Assembly (NCBI GenBank): GCA_001661245.1
Contig: KV454013.1
Coordinates: 21,005 to 85,004 of the forward strand
Direction: 5' to 3'
From: Pachysolen tannophilus NRRL Y-2460
Taxonomy: Eukaryota; Ascomycota; Pichiomycetes; Alaninales; Pachysolenaceae
DNA length: 64,000 bases
Made by a program: the position numbers and the translations under genes. Below the pieces are notes generated by a model. The model was given only the letters and a program-made list of their open reading frames with translations, had not been told where the DNA came from and did no database searches. Shown one piece after another: positions 53,750 through 63,369 of the stretch. Within the stretch, counting starts at the first letter, position 1. Each line of letters begins with the position of its first letter.

Positions 53750-54314
53750 CTTATAAATTCAATATATATTTATATATCAACCAATCAAGTCTAAAGATAA
53801 CCGCTGTTGAAATTAATTATTAATCTATTATATTTCCAACACTAAATCAAATATATATATTTATATATATATATATATATATAAGTATTATTATTACCGA
53901 GAAAAAATTTTTTTTTTTCTTTTTATTTTATTTTTCTTTGCTAAAAAGTTGAGATGCTATGAAACCGGCAAAACCCCCTACACCAGCAAGCAAACCAATT
54001 TTTAATTAATTAATTTATTAATTTATTAATTTGATTTTAATACTTATTTTATTTTATTTATTGAATAATAGTTACTTAGTGATATAAATGATAAAATGTT
54101 TAAAATGTAAAAATACTAATTAGTTAATAAATAATAGGCATTTCTTAAAACCAATCCTCTTCATTGAACAGTGTATGCTCTGAATAAAAAAAACACAAAA
54201 TGAAATAATGTAAAGATGATAACTTTCTTAAGATAAAAGTAAACGGAATATTTGTTGTCTTCTGGTTAACGGTGTTATTAGTTAATTTTTCTTTTTTTTA
54301 ATTTATTTTCTTTT

Positions 54315-54359
<45 letters not shown>

Positions 54360-54864
54360 NNNNNNNNNNNNNNNNNNNNNNNNNNNNNNNNNNNNNNNNN
54401 NNNNNNNNNNNNNNNNNNNNNNNNNNNNNNNNNNNNNNNNNNNNNNNNNNNNNNNNNNNNNNNNNNNNNNNNNNNNNNNNNNNNNNNNNNNNNNNNNNNN
54501 NNNNNNNNNNNNNNNNNNNNNNNNNNNNNNNNNNNNNNNNNNNNNNNNNNNNNNNNNNNNNNNNNNNNNNNNNNNNNNNNNNNNNNNNNNNNNNNNNNNN
54601 NNNNNNNNNNNNNNNNNNNNNNNNNNNNNNNNNNNNNNNNNNNNNNNNNNNNNNNNNNNNNNNNNNNNNNNNNNNNNNNNNNNNNNNNNNNNNNNNNNNN
54701 NNNNNNNNNNNNNNNNNNNNNNNNNNNNNNNNNNNNNNNNNNNNNNNNNNNNNNNNNNNNNNNNNNNNNNNNNNNNNNNNNNNNNNNNNNNNNNNNNNNN
54801 NNNNNNNNNNNNNNNNNNNNNNNNNNNNNNNNNNNNNNNNNNNNNNNNNNNNNNNNNNNNNNNN

Positions 54865-54908
<44 letters not shown>

Positions 54909-55234
54909 TTGTTGTTGCTTCTTTTTCAATTTTTTTTTTCAATTTTTTAATTTTTGCCTTTTTGTGAGTTTTCAATTTTGGTTAAATTTAAAAACTGATG
55001 TTCTTTGATATATTGTCAATTTGTCATTACTCGCTGATGATATGTTTCAAATGGACGACTGTGTTCAAAATTATGATAAATACAAAAGAAAAAGGTAAAG
55101 CAACAACAGTATAAAAGAAAAGCTCAACCATTATTTTTCTAAAAAAACACAACAAGAAAAAAAGAGAAAAGAAAAATTAAAATTAGAGTTAAAAGATAAA
55201 GAAATAAAAATTACAGTCATGTGTTTCTTTATTC
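53750..55234. other. SVF1/TDA3 intergenic with assembly gap
   Basis: 1.49 kb including the N gap. On the SVF1 side lie (TA)n at about 53850-53882 and two coding-like scraps on the minus strand: IGLLAGVGGFAGFIASQLF plus stop (about 54000-53940), and SEHTLFNEEDWF plus stop (about 54183-54144). A small gene may be partly hidden in the gap. Nothing firm. Confidence 0.4.
54320..54906. other. Assembly gap (505 N) inside a poly-T tract
   Basis: N from 54360 to 54864, flanked by about 40 T on the left and about 42 T on the right. The homopolymer on both sides suggests that the assembly broke in a T run. The true length and content are unknown. Any open frame across it is an artefact of poly-Lys codons. 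Confidence 0.97.
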
Positions 55235-56836
55235 TTAGTTATCTTGTGTATAGACATTATCACCTTCTTCTTCTTCTTCTTCATCCTCCTCATCCTCGTC
55301 TTCGTCCTCGTCATCTTCTTCTTCTTCAGCAGCTGCTTCGGCTGAAGAAGAATATTCACTATCGTATATTAAACTAGCATCAAAATATAATGAAGGATCT
55401 AATGCACTGATATCACAACTCTGGGCCTTACCGTCCAATAATAATTCACTCATTAATAATCCTGTTGCTGGTGCATTATTTATCCCCCAACATGAATGAC
55501 CAGAAGCTAAGTATAAGTTTTTAACATTAGTTTCACCTATTAATGGACCTGATGAAGATGGAATATCTAATACTGGTAAATAACAAGCTTGCCTTTTCAA
55601 AATTTTACCCAACCCTAAATTAGTCGATACTCTGGAAACATATTTAAATAATTCATCACATTTCTCCGCAACAATTTCAACATCATCTGTTGTTTCTGGA
55701 ATAGGTACTGATGTATCACCTTCACCACATATATAAACTTCATCTTTTCTTGCATACATTTCAGGAGAAACAAATTTTGTCTTACTCATTTTTAATTCTG
55801 TAAAAATTGCATATGGTGAAACTTTTGTTGAATCTTGTGGAGCAACTGTAATTGAATGAGCTCTTAATCCAGAAATAGGACAATCTGGTAAAATTTTAGA
55901 TGTCCAAGGACCAATTGTTAGTACAATATGATCACCATGAAGTTCTAATTTTGATTGATCAATTTTATCATATGTTGCTTTAGTAGATGATGGATAATAA
56001 GAAACACCATTACATTCACTTGTTTCTTCATCAAATAAAATATCATCAACTTTACCAATTATTAATTCCACAGCACCAGTTTCAATACATTTTCTTAATA
56101 TAAAAGTTGTAAATTGATATGGATGAACTTGAGCTGTTGTAGATTCATTTCCTAAATGATTCCATTCTTTAATAATTCCAGGATTAATCCAATTTAAATC
56201 AGCAGGAAGTTGTGGAAATTGTTCAGATGCATTTTCAATTCTAATTGAATTTTTCTTTATAGTAGTTTTTGTTCTTTTATTATTTTTATGTTCATGATGA
56301 TGATCCAACAGTCCAGCAGTATCATTTGAAGAAGAAGTTTCTGAAACACTTGAAATATCAGAAGATAATTCTGGAACATCTTCTGTATCCACTTCTTGAT
56401 TCATCGGTATACTTTTAGGACTAGTTACTTCTTGTGTCAATAATTCTTTAGCTGTATTAGTAGAACTAATATCACCTTCTAATGAAATAGTAGTTAATCT
56501 TCTATAACCCCATTCTTTCTCTCCACCAAATTCATCACTCAAATCATTATGTAATTTAAAAGATAATGGAACTATTTGTTGTGGGAAAGCCCAAAGCGCC
56601 AATAATCCTCCTGCTTTACCACTAGCACCACCTGCAACTCTTTTACTCTCTATAATAGTTATATGATGTGTCTTTGGATCAAAATTTGGATGTCTTGTCA
56701 AATAAAAAGCAGTACACACACCAATAATACCTGCACCTACTATTATAATATGTTTTTTACCTTTATGTTTTCCCGAAGCAAATGAAGAATAAGCCTGATA
56801 TTCAGGTGTTGGTTGTTTCGCTGTTGTTTCCGGCAT
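55235..56836 (-). CDS. TDA3: FAD-dependent oxidoreductase Tda3 (DAO family)
   Basis: 533 aa. Glycine/D-amino-acid-oxidase-fold protein; yeast Tda3/Btn3 modulates late endosome-to-Golgi retrieval. Seen: the Rossmann motif HIIIVGAGIIGVCTAFYLTR near residue 30; IIESKRVAGGASGKAGGLLA; WAFPQQIVPLSF; EWGYRRLTT; a Ser-rich insertion near 145-205; IGPWTSKILPDCPISGLRAH; SPEMYARKDEVYICGEGD; and SGHSCWGINNAPATGLLM near 460. The blocks match yeast Tda3 one for one. Odd: after SALDPSLYFDA, where the yeast protein nearly ends, there is an extra Ser/Ala stretch and a run of about 28 Glu/Asp residues before VYTQDN. Confidence 0.94.
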   Translation of the reverse strand: MPETTAKQPTPEYQAYSSFASGKHKGKKHIIIVGAGIIGVCTAFYLTRHPNFDPKTHHITIIESKRVAGGASGKAGGLLALWAFPQQIVPLSFKLHNDLSDEFGGEKEWGYRRLTTISLEGDISSTNTAKELLTQEVTSPKSIPMNQEVDTEDVPELSSDISSVSETSSSNDTAGLLDHHHEHKNNKRTKTTIKKNSIRIENASEQFPQLPADLNWINPGIIKEWNHLGNESTTAQVHPYQFTTFILRKCIETGAVELIIGKVDDILFDEETSECNGVSYYPSSTKATYDKIDQSKLELHGDHIVLTIGPWTSKILPDCPISGLRAHSITVAPQDSTKVSPYAIFTELKMSKTKFVSPEMYARKDEVYICGEGDTSVPIPETTDDVEIVAEKCDELFKYVSRVSTNLGLGKILKRQACYLPVLDIPSSSGPLIGETNVKNLYLASGHSCWGINNAPATGLLMSELLLDGKAQSCDISALDPSLYFDASLIYDSEYSSSAEAAAEEEEDDEDEDEDEEDEEEEEEGDNVYTQDN

Positions 56837-57502
56837 ACTGGAAAAAGAAAAACAAAAAATTAATAATAATATTTTATCTATCTATCAATACAATCAATAT
56901 CAACTTTCTTTCCATCCACTATAATTTTTAATATAATTTCGAAATAAAAGAAAAGAAAAGAAATTAAAAAATAAATTTTTTTTTTTTAATTTTTTTAAAT
57001 GTTTCTTTTATTTCTCTCTTTTGTTTCTTTTTACCTGATTAATTTAAAAAGGGAGCGGATTAATTTAAATAAAGTTTTTAAGTTGAATTTTTAAATGTTC
57101 AATTTCAAAAGAAGAAAAAAAAAAAAAGACTTTGTTATAATATATAAAAAGCCCGATATAAATGAGAGTTTCCTTTTTATGTTATCTATGAACCAACCAA
57201 CTTCTGTCTTTTTTTTCCTTTAAAATGAAATAAATGAATTAATTGGAAAAATTGGAATAATTGAATTAATTGAATTAAATGAAATAATTGAAATAACTGA
57301 GTTTTTTTTTTCTTCTTTTTGCTTTTTTTTTGTCTCTCGTTTTTTTCTTACTTTTCTTTGAAAAAACTTTGTAATCTAGAATATAAATTAAGTTAATTAA
57401 GTTAAATTAAAAAATAAGATAAAATAAAATAAAAATGGCCTGTTTCTAATAAATATAAATACAGATAAATATATACATATACATTTAAATATATATATTT
57501 AT

Positions 57503-57534
<32 letters not shown>

Positions 57535-58284
57535 CTTTATATATATATATAATATATAACACAATTACAAGTATAAAAGTGTTACAGATCTACAATTTGA
57601 AAAAATAAAAAAAAAAAGATGTTATTAAAGACTCTTGTGCCCTACTTGCTTTCATACATTTTATTTTTTTTTCTCTTCTTTCTCTATATTATTTTCAATG
57701 GTATTGGTTTTCTATATATAAAAAGTGTGTATTATACAAAAATCAGTTGATTTTTAATTTAGTCCTCCTGCAGACAAACCTTGGCCATAGCAATTCAGAT
57801 ATTCCCGGTATTAACGTAAAGAATGAAAAAACCCGCTTAATGAGCCGTATAGTTACCATCTAGTATTAGTATTAGTATGTAAATAATTTTTTTATTTTTT
57901 ATTTTTTTTTCTGTTCTTTCCTTCATGTACTCTATTTTAAAATTGTTTCATAGTGTCTTAACCTTAGTTGCAAAAATAGTTTCAACATTTAAACGTTAAT
58001 TTAGTTAATCGAACGGATACTAAAATAAAAAATATAAAATGAAAACAAAAATGCAATTTATGACAGGTTTTACTTACAGGCATTAGATCATCTCCACCGC
58101 ATCTACTTACTAAAGATGATTTCTTTTTCTTTCTTTTTGTTTTTTTTTTTTTTTTTTGTTTCTGTCTGCTGGGCGGAGCAAATCGTTTAAAATGAGGAGG
58201 AGGAGGAGGAAAAAAAAAAAAAAAAAATTAAAAAAAAAATTATAAAGAAACTTCTCCGAGTAGGAAATATTTTTTAATAAATTT
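56837..58284. other. TDA3 promoter and TLG1 3' flank
   Basis: 1.45 kb between two minus-strand genes, mostly A/T with (TA)n at about 57479-57557. A patch of balanced composition at 57762-57862 stands out (short open frames on both strands, ending in a small AGTATT repeat at about 57860-57880). No gene call. Confidence 0.5.
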
Positions 58285-58989
58285 TTATAGCACAATTAAA
58301 ATTAATAGTAGTATAACAAGTGCCGCAACTAATAATACTATACAACAATCTGAAGCTTTATCTTTATTTTTAGCCAAGAAATAATCTACCCGTTTTAAAC
58401 CATTATGTAATTTTGTACCCATGGTATCCATTTCATTATCAAATTGTTGTAATATAACATGTTGATCTTCTAATTCATCACCCATTGTTGATGCTTGCAT
58501 ATGTAAATTTTGCATTGTTTGGTGTATGTTATCCAAATGGTAATCTTGTTCTCTGATTAGTTCTTGTTGCTGGAAATGCTGGTACTGCTGCCCAGCAGCA
58601 GTACCACCAGCATCAGCACTACTTTGATGATCTTCTTGGTCAAATTCTTGTGAAATTCTATTTGACATTGTAGTAACTTCTCTCTTACTCTTATTTAATT
58701 TCTCCAGCCATTTGGAATTCAATTGTGACAATTTGCGGCGCAAATCTTGTATACTTTCACTCCTTTTCTTTAACTCATTCGCATCAATACTTGAATATAA
58801 ATCAGGATTTTGATTTATAGTATCAACAGATTCTTTTAAATCATTTATTGTTTCTAATAATTCAGATTTATTGTTATTAAAATCTAAAACAATATCATTA
58901 CTGATATTATCAGATTGTCTATCTATAAAATCATTTAGCACATCCAATTGCTTATAAGCATCTTTTTCTACCTCATAAAATGGATCCAT
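58285..58989 (-). CDS. TLG1: Endosome/TGN t-SNARE Tlg1 (syntaxin-6 group)
   Basis: 234 aa from the ATG at 58989 (MDPFYEVEKDA); an in-frame TTG 10 codons earlier is not a likely start. Tlg1 is a Qc-SNARE for traffic from endosomes to the TGN. Seen: the syntaxin-6-like N-terminal three-helix region starting DPFYEVEKDAYKQL, with an SIQDLRRKLSQLNSKWLEKL helix. A Gln-rich linker with QQYQHFQQQ follows. The SNARE motif is at about 150-210 (LIREQDYHLDNIHQTMQNLH, DELEDQHVILQQFDNEMD). A C-terminal anchor runs from ASDCCIVLLVAALVILLL to the end, with two Cys at the membrane edge that may be palmitoylated. Confidence 0.93.
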   Translation of the reverse strand: MDPFYEVEKDAYKQLDVLNDFIDRQSDNISNDIVLDFNNNKSELLETINDLKESVDTINQNPDLYSSIDANELKKRSESIQDLRRKLSQLNSKWLEKLNKSKREVTTMSNRISQEFDQEDHQSSADAGGTAAGQQYQHFQQQELIREQDYHLDNIHQTMQNLHMQASTMGDELEDQHVILQQFDNEMDTMGTKLHNGLKRVDYFLAKNKDKASDCCIVLLVAALVILLLILIVL

Positions 58990-59960
58990 TGTTTTTCTTT
59001 TAAAATTAGCGGAAAACAAAACAAAAACTTATTACAACCTATATTAAAATAAATATAAACCTACTCTTTTAATTTTTTTTTATTATGGGTTTTGTTTGGT
59101 TTGAAGCGCACGACTGATTTAGAGCCCTCTTTTTTTTCTTTGTAAACCACACCACCCACACCAGATCAAAAAAGATCCTACACCACATCTCACACCAGAT
59201 CCTACACCACTCACACCACTCACACCATTTCTCTTTTTTTTTCTCTCTCTTTTTTCTTTTATTTCATCTTCATCATTAGCAAATTAAATATAGTAAATGA
59301 TAAGGCAGCAGATCTTTATTGCTTTTCATTACTCACAAATTGCACAATACGACCCATAAACTAGTCATATTCTAATCTCTCCAAAAAAAAATTTCTTTTT
59401 TTTTTCTTGTTTTTTTCTCGTACTTTTCCATAATTTTTCAACCTAACCTGATTTGTAACAATTATTTTCGCATCTTATCAAATGCAAGGTAAAAAAAAAA
59501 AAAAGATAAAAAAAATCAAACCAATTTTTTTCTCTTTTTCTCTTAATTTTTTTTTCAATTTTTTTTGGGTTTTTTTCTTACTCTTGATTCAAAAGTTATT
59601 CGTTAAAACTATATATCTATTTCTCATTTATGTTATTGACTATATATCTATTAGAATAGAATTAATTCCATTGGATAACTTCCTCACTTAAAAAGACAAG
59701 AGAGGAGTTAAAAACATCATAGTTTTATGTGTATTGAAATCTAAAAATTTCCGAGTGTTATTTTTAGCCTAATTAATTGGAAATTCATCCATAAAAGTTA
59801 TATTATTTTAAAAATTGAGATATTAATTATTTTTTTTATCCATCATTCAAAGACAAAGATAACTACAATAACTAACTTTTTTTTTTTTTTTTTTGAAAAA
59901 TAAAAAAAAAAAGTTGGATAGTGATAGTTTGGTAGGAGGAAATAGCATTATTATTTGCAA
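58990..59960. other. Divergent TLG1/ELL promoter region
   Basis: 971 bp. An ACACC cluster at 59146-59228 is the main feature. Long poly-T and poly-A tracts lie at about 59393-59405, 59490-59505 and 59878-59914. A 69-codon ORF at 59482-59691 is poly-Lys/Phe and looks accidental. Confidence 0.55.
59146..59228 (+). repeat. ACACC cluster with internal duplication
   Basis: Seven ACACC units in about 80 bp on one strand, arranged as CACACCAGATC and GATCCTACACCAC units that each occur twice, followed by two CTCACACCA copies. About 160-240 bp upstream of TLG1. Confidence 0.75.
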
Positions 59961-62381
59961 ATGCCTCCTCTAAATTCAGCATTATTTCCAAATTATAAGG
60001 ATGATGAGAGCAACCAAATCAATATTTTACTAAGGTTGAATAATGAAATTGTTCAAGAAATTAAAAAATATTACCTTGATGGAAGTATTAAACCTAAATT
60101 AATTGTGAAAAATGGAGAATTTTATTTTAAAATTAAAGATGATTTAATTTATAATGCTAAATCATTTCAAGAAAATTCTCGTGTTGAGCTATATTCAAAT
60201 TTAACTGCATCTAAGCCGATTTGCAACACTTCTGCAAGCAGAATTGAAAATACTGCAAATCTTAATATTCCCACTGAATATGTTACTGAATATGATAATG
60301 ATAATGGTAATGGTAATCATGGGGTTCATGATATTTTAGCGAATAGAAAAAAAAGAAAACAAATGCTTTCCCAATGCATCAATATGGGACGATTAAATAT
60401 GAAATTAAATGTCATTGATAATAGATTATTAAATAATAATCTTAAATTGAAAAATGAAAAATTACTCAAGGAGAAGAATAGGATGAATTTTATTGAAGAT
60501 CATGAAATAATTAAAAGACCACGTTCAGCAATGGCTGTAAATCATACATTAAATCCTTCATCTTCTTCATCAATTGTGTCGATCATTAATGGATCAAACT
60601 CAAATATTGATGGTATCAAATCTTTACCAGCATCTCCATATTTGAATGCTAATATTTATTCAAATCCCATAACACCTCTGGATGGTTATAGCGGGTTTAA
60701 CCTTGAAAAAAAATTGCATTTAAGAAAAAAATTGATTCATTTATTGTCATTAGGTCCTATTTCTCGTGATGACGTTTTCAACAAATTGAATCCAGATCAT
60801 GAAGATGAAGATTACTTGTCAAAACTGTTAGATGAAGTTGGAGTATTATATAACAAGGATATTGATGAATTGGATTATCCTTATCCTAATAAAGAAGCTA
60901 AAAATTGTTATGTTTTAAAATCTGAAAAATATAAAGAGTTAATCTTATCATGTTTTGATCATGGAATCTTAAACAAAATTGTTAAAAATTTCAGTTATAT
61001 TTTAGATAAAGATGGATATGCAGCTGATAGTATTATGAGAATTAAATTTTTACAAGATACAGAGGCCATTTTGAAAAAAATTTCAATCATTAAACTGAAT
61101 AAATTAGAACAACTAAAAGCTATTCGACATGAAAAACAAATAAAAGAAGAGGAGGAGCAAAAATTAAATCAACAAGAAGAACAAGAAAAGAAAGCTCCAT
61201 TTCCATCAGCAACAATGGTATCATCGAAGGCACCGGCTAAAAGGAAAAACAATCAAATGTCATCTTTAGACTCTCTGTTGGTTTTATCTGAATCCGAATC
61301 AGCTACCAACACTACCATTGAAAATAATAAAAACGAAATGGACGTTGCTAATGATAATGTTGCACCTTTAACAAGTATTCTGTTATCTTCTGAAGTTAAA
61401 AGAAGACGAACAATATCAAGCTCTTCTACATCTTCAAATAATTCAATAAAGCGAGATCAACGTAAAGACGTTTTAGCAATGAGGAAAGGAAGAGAAGGAG
61501 ATGGAGAGAGTTATGATGAAGAAGCGAACAGTAGTAACTCACCTACTTTGAACAGTAGCAGTGTTGATGGTGATATAGATGAGGAGTATTTATCTCTCAA
61601 TGAAGTTCACAGATTAAAGAAATTGAACGGCAATAATGCTACTGCTGCTCCATTGGTAACTTCCAAACCAATCAACAATGTTCAGCCTCTCATTTATGAT
61701 ACCAAAAACTATTCCAGGTCTTCAACAAGCTCTCCTGTTAAAACATTGACCACTACAAAAACTAATACTGCTTCTAATTTTATTAAAAAGCAAAAAACTT
61801 CGCCTCGTCTGTCAGAAGAATGGCCTACAGAACCATTACTTCAACTTGCTGTAAAGTTCAAGCAGAGCTATAAAGAGTACGAATTTTTATACAGAACCTT
61901 GGAAAAAAATAGAAGAGCTACAAATTTTAAGAATAAAGACGAAACTTTAAGAAAGTTTGTTAAACTTCACAATGAGTTATCCGTATGGAAAAAGAAACTA
62001 TGGGGTCAACCTATTACCAAAAGTCCTCAGAATAATATTAATAATAATAATAGTAATAATAATAATAATAATAATAACAATAATGAAGAAGTAATTTCTC
62101 AGTTATCCACTGAGAGAACAATACCTAGAAGTGTTGGAAGTGGTTCAGAAACCCGCAGTGGTAGTGGCAGGGTCAATTACACTGGGGTAAGGAGAAACGG
62201 AATTTACATTAATGAGAATAAAAAAAATGATTCTCTCAACACAATAAAAGACACATATTTTTTTTTTCTTTTCTATTTTAGCTATTTTTTTTTTTTTATT
62301 TTTATTTCATTTTTTGGAAAAGAAATCAGAGTATTGATTTTGTCTGATAATATTAATACAGTAGTGAGAAGTGGTTTATAA
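59961..62381 (+). CDS. ELL-type RNA polymerase II elongation factor
   Basis: 806 aa from the ATG at 59961; an in-frame TTG two codons earlier is rejected. ELL proteins stimulate Pol II elongation, with Eaf partners in fission yeast; S. cerevisiae is not known to have one. Seen: an N-terminal beta-rich part (NILLRLNNEIVQEIKKYY, KNGEFYFKIKDD). A winged-helix block lies at about 248-330 (LHLRKKLIHLLSLGPISRDD, YLSKLLDEVGVLYNKD, CYVLKSEKYKEL), matching the ELL HLLAL region. A long Ser/Asn/Glu-rich linker follows. An occludin-homology domain lies at about 615-685 (SEEWPTEPLLQLAVKFKQSY, LHNELSVWKKKLW). After an Asn run the frame continues through poly-T as a Phe-rich tail (about 766-786) that looks non-genuine; a late intron is possible. 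Confidence 0.78.
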   Translation: MPPLNSALFPNYKDDESNQINILLRLNNEIVQEIKKYYLDGSIKPKLIVKNGEFYFKIKDDLIYNAKSFQENSRVELYSNLTASKPICNTSASRIENTANLNIPTEYVTEYDNDNGNGNHGVHDILANRKKRKQMLSQCINMGRLNMKLNVIDNRLLNNNLKLKNEKLLKEKNRMNFIEDHEIIKRPRSAMAVNHTLNPSSSSSIVSIINGSNSNIDGIKSLPASPYLNANIYSNPITPLDGYSGFNLEKKLHLRKKLIHLLSLGPISRDDVFNKLNPDHEDEDYLSKLLDEVGVLYNKDIDELDYPYPNKEAKNCYVLKSEKYKELILSCFDHGILNKIVKNFSYILDKDGYAADSIMRIKFLQDTEAILKKISIIKLNKLEQLKAIRHEKQIKEEEEQKLNQQEEQEKKAPFPSATMVSSKAPAKRKNNQMSSLDSLLVLSESESATNTTIENNKNEMDVANDNVAPLTSILLSSEVKRRRTISSSSTSSNNSIKRDQRKDVLAMRKGREGDGESYDEEANSSNSPTLNSSSVDGDIDEEYLSLNEVHRLKKLNGNNATAAPLVTSKPINNVQPLIYDTKNYSRSSTSSPVKTLTTTKTNTASNFIKKQKTSPRLSEEWPTEPLLQLAVKFKQSYKEYEFLYRTLEKNRRATNFKNKDETLRKFVKLHNELSVWKKKLWGQPITKSPQNNINNNNSNNNNNNNNNNEEVISQLSTERTIPRSVGSGSETRSGSGRVNYTGVRRNGIYINENKKNDSLNTIKDTYFFFLFYFSYFFFFIFISFFGKEIRVLILSDNINTVVRSGL

Positions 62382-62892
62382 TAAAATAGCTTATATATAA
62401 TTTAGCACTTAAAGCTGGAAAAGAAAACGTAGCAATCCAATGTAGCCGCATATTGATTTGCTTCTCAAAAAAAAAAAAAAAAAAAAAAAAGAAATTAAAA
62501 AGTTTTGCGCTAATGTACTCTGATAGAAGGTGTAAGGTGTATGTGTCTTAGGACAGAGATTTCCGTTCAGCTTTGAACTAATTTAATTTTAGTTTTAGTC
62601 AATCATGCTAGATAAATGAACAGTTGAAAATCCTATATTACTAATGATTACAACATAATTATTAATATAGCAAGCATAAATCCAAATTTCTTACAAAGAT
62701 AATAATAAGATAACGATATATCTTGAATTTTTATACTTTATTATTTGTTTCAAAATAAGATAGAGATACAAACAATAGAACAGAAAGATCAGTACGATTT
62801 TTTCCCACGTGTAATTTTTTTTTTTCATGTCTTCATACCATTCATTTATTCATTATCTTTCAAAATCTTAAAACACCTTGAAACTAAAGCCT

Positions 62893-62924
62893 GGAAATCT
62901 GGAAATCTGGAAATCTGGAAACTC
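62893..62924. repeat. Tandem GGAAATCT x3 plus a degenerate copy
   Basis: Three perfect 8-bp units and a fourth GGAAACTC. Non-coding as far as can be seen. Similar in unit size to the TTTTGGAC repeat at 20088. Confidence 0.9.
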
Positions 62925-62978
62925 AATGTTCGATTGGTAGTATTCCAACGTTTAAATGATTTCACATAATACCTTCTT

Positions 62979-63230
62979 ATGTGCGGCTTATCAAAAAAAT
63001 CCTGTATGTTTTTTTTATCTTCTTCGGGACTTTATTATCACATTGTATGCATGCAGGCTGAAACCAAAGAAGAAAACCGTTTTATATTTGGTTGGATTAC
63101 ACACGACCCAATAATGGCACTTGAAGCCAGCCAAAAATACCAGTATTTTCCCATTTGTAAAATGGGTTCTTTTAGTTCTAGTTCATTGTTTTTAAAAGAA
63201 TCAGAATTATCTTCATCTAAATTGATTTAA
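62979..63230 (+). CDS. Doubtful 83-codon ORF
   Basis: ATG to TAA, composition more balanced than its surroundings (WITHDPIMALEASQKYQYF, PICKMGSF, then a Ser/Leu tail). No family recognised, no signal peptide or membrane segment that I would trust. Low complexity is limited to the Ser-rich end. CACGTG lies 170 bp upstream. It could be a young or lineage-specific gene, or chance. Confidence 0.25.
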   Translation: MCGLSKKSCMFFLSSSGLYYHIVCMQAETKEENRFIFGWITHDPIMALEASQKYQYFPICKMGSFSSSSLFLKESELSSSKLI

Positions 63231-63369
63231 TATTCTGCCATGTGTATTATACAAAGATGGTATTTTCATTTGGGGCTATCTAAAAAATAAAAGTATAAAA
63301 TTGCAAAGAAAAAAAGAAAAAAAAAAAAAGGGCCAGAGATGAAAATATTTGAAAATATTTTGTAGAATC

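Larger units (their letters stand above)
62382..63369. other. Convergent intergenic ELL/SHE9
   Basis: 988 bp. It holds a poly-A run at about 62467-62490, CACGTG at 62806-62811, three tandem GGAAATCT units at 62893-62916, and the 83-codon plus-strand ORF described separately. Long for a region between convergent stops. Confidence 0.5.

Noticed and set aside
54298-54975. Long minus-strand open frames spanning the N gap
   Set aside because: They consist of Lys codons from the flanking poly-T and undetermined bases; not a gene.
62745-62969. 74-codon frame upstream of the doubtful 83-codon ORF
   Set aside because: Starts with TTG, not ATG, and includes the GGAAATCT repeat.
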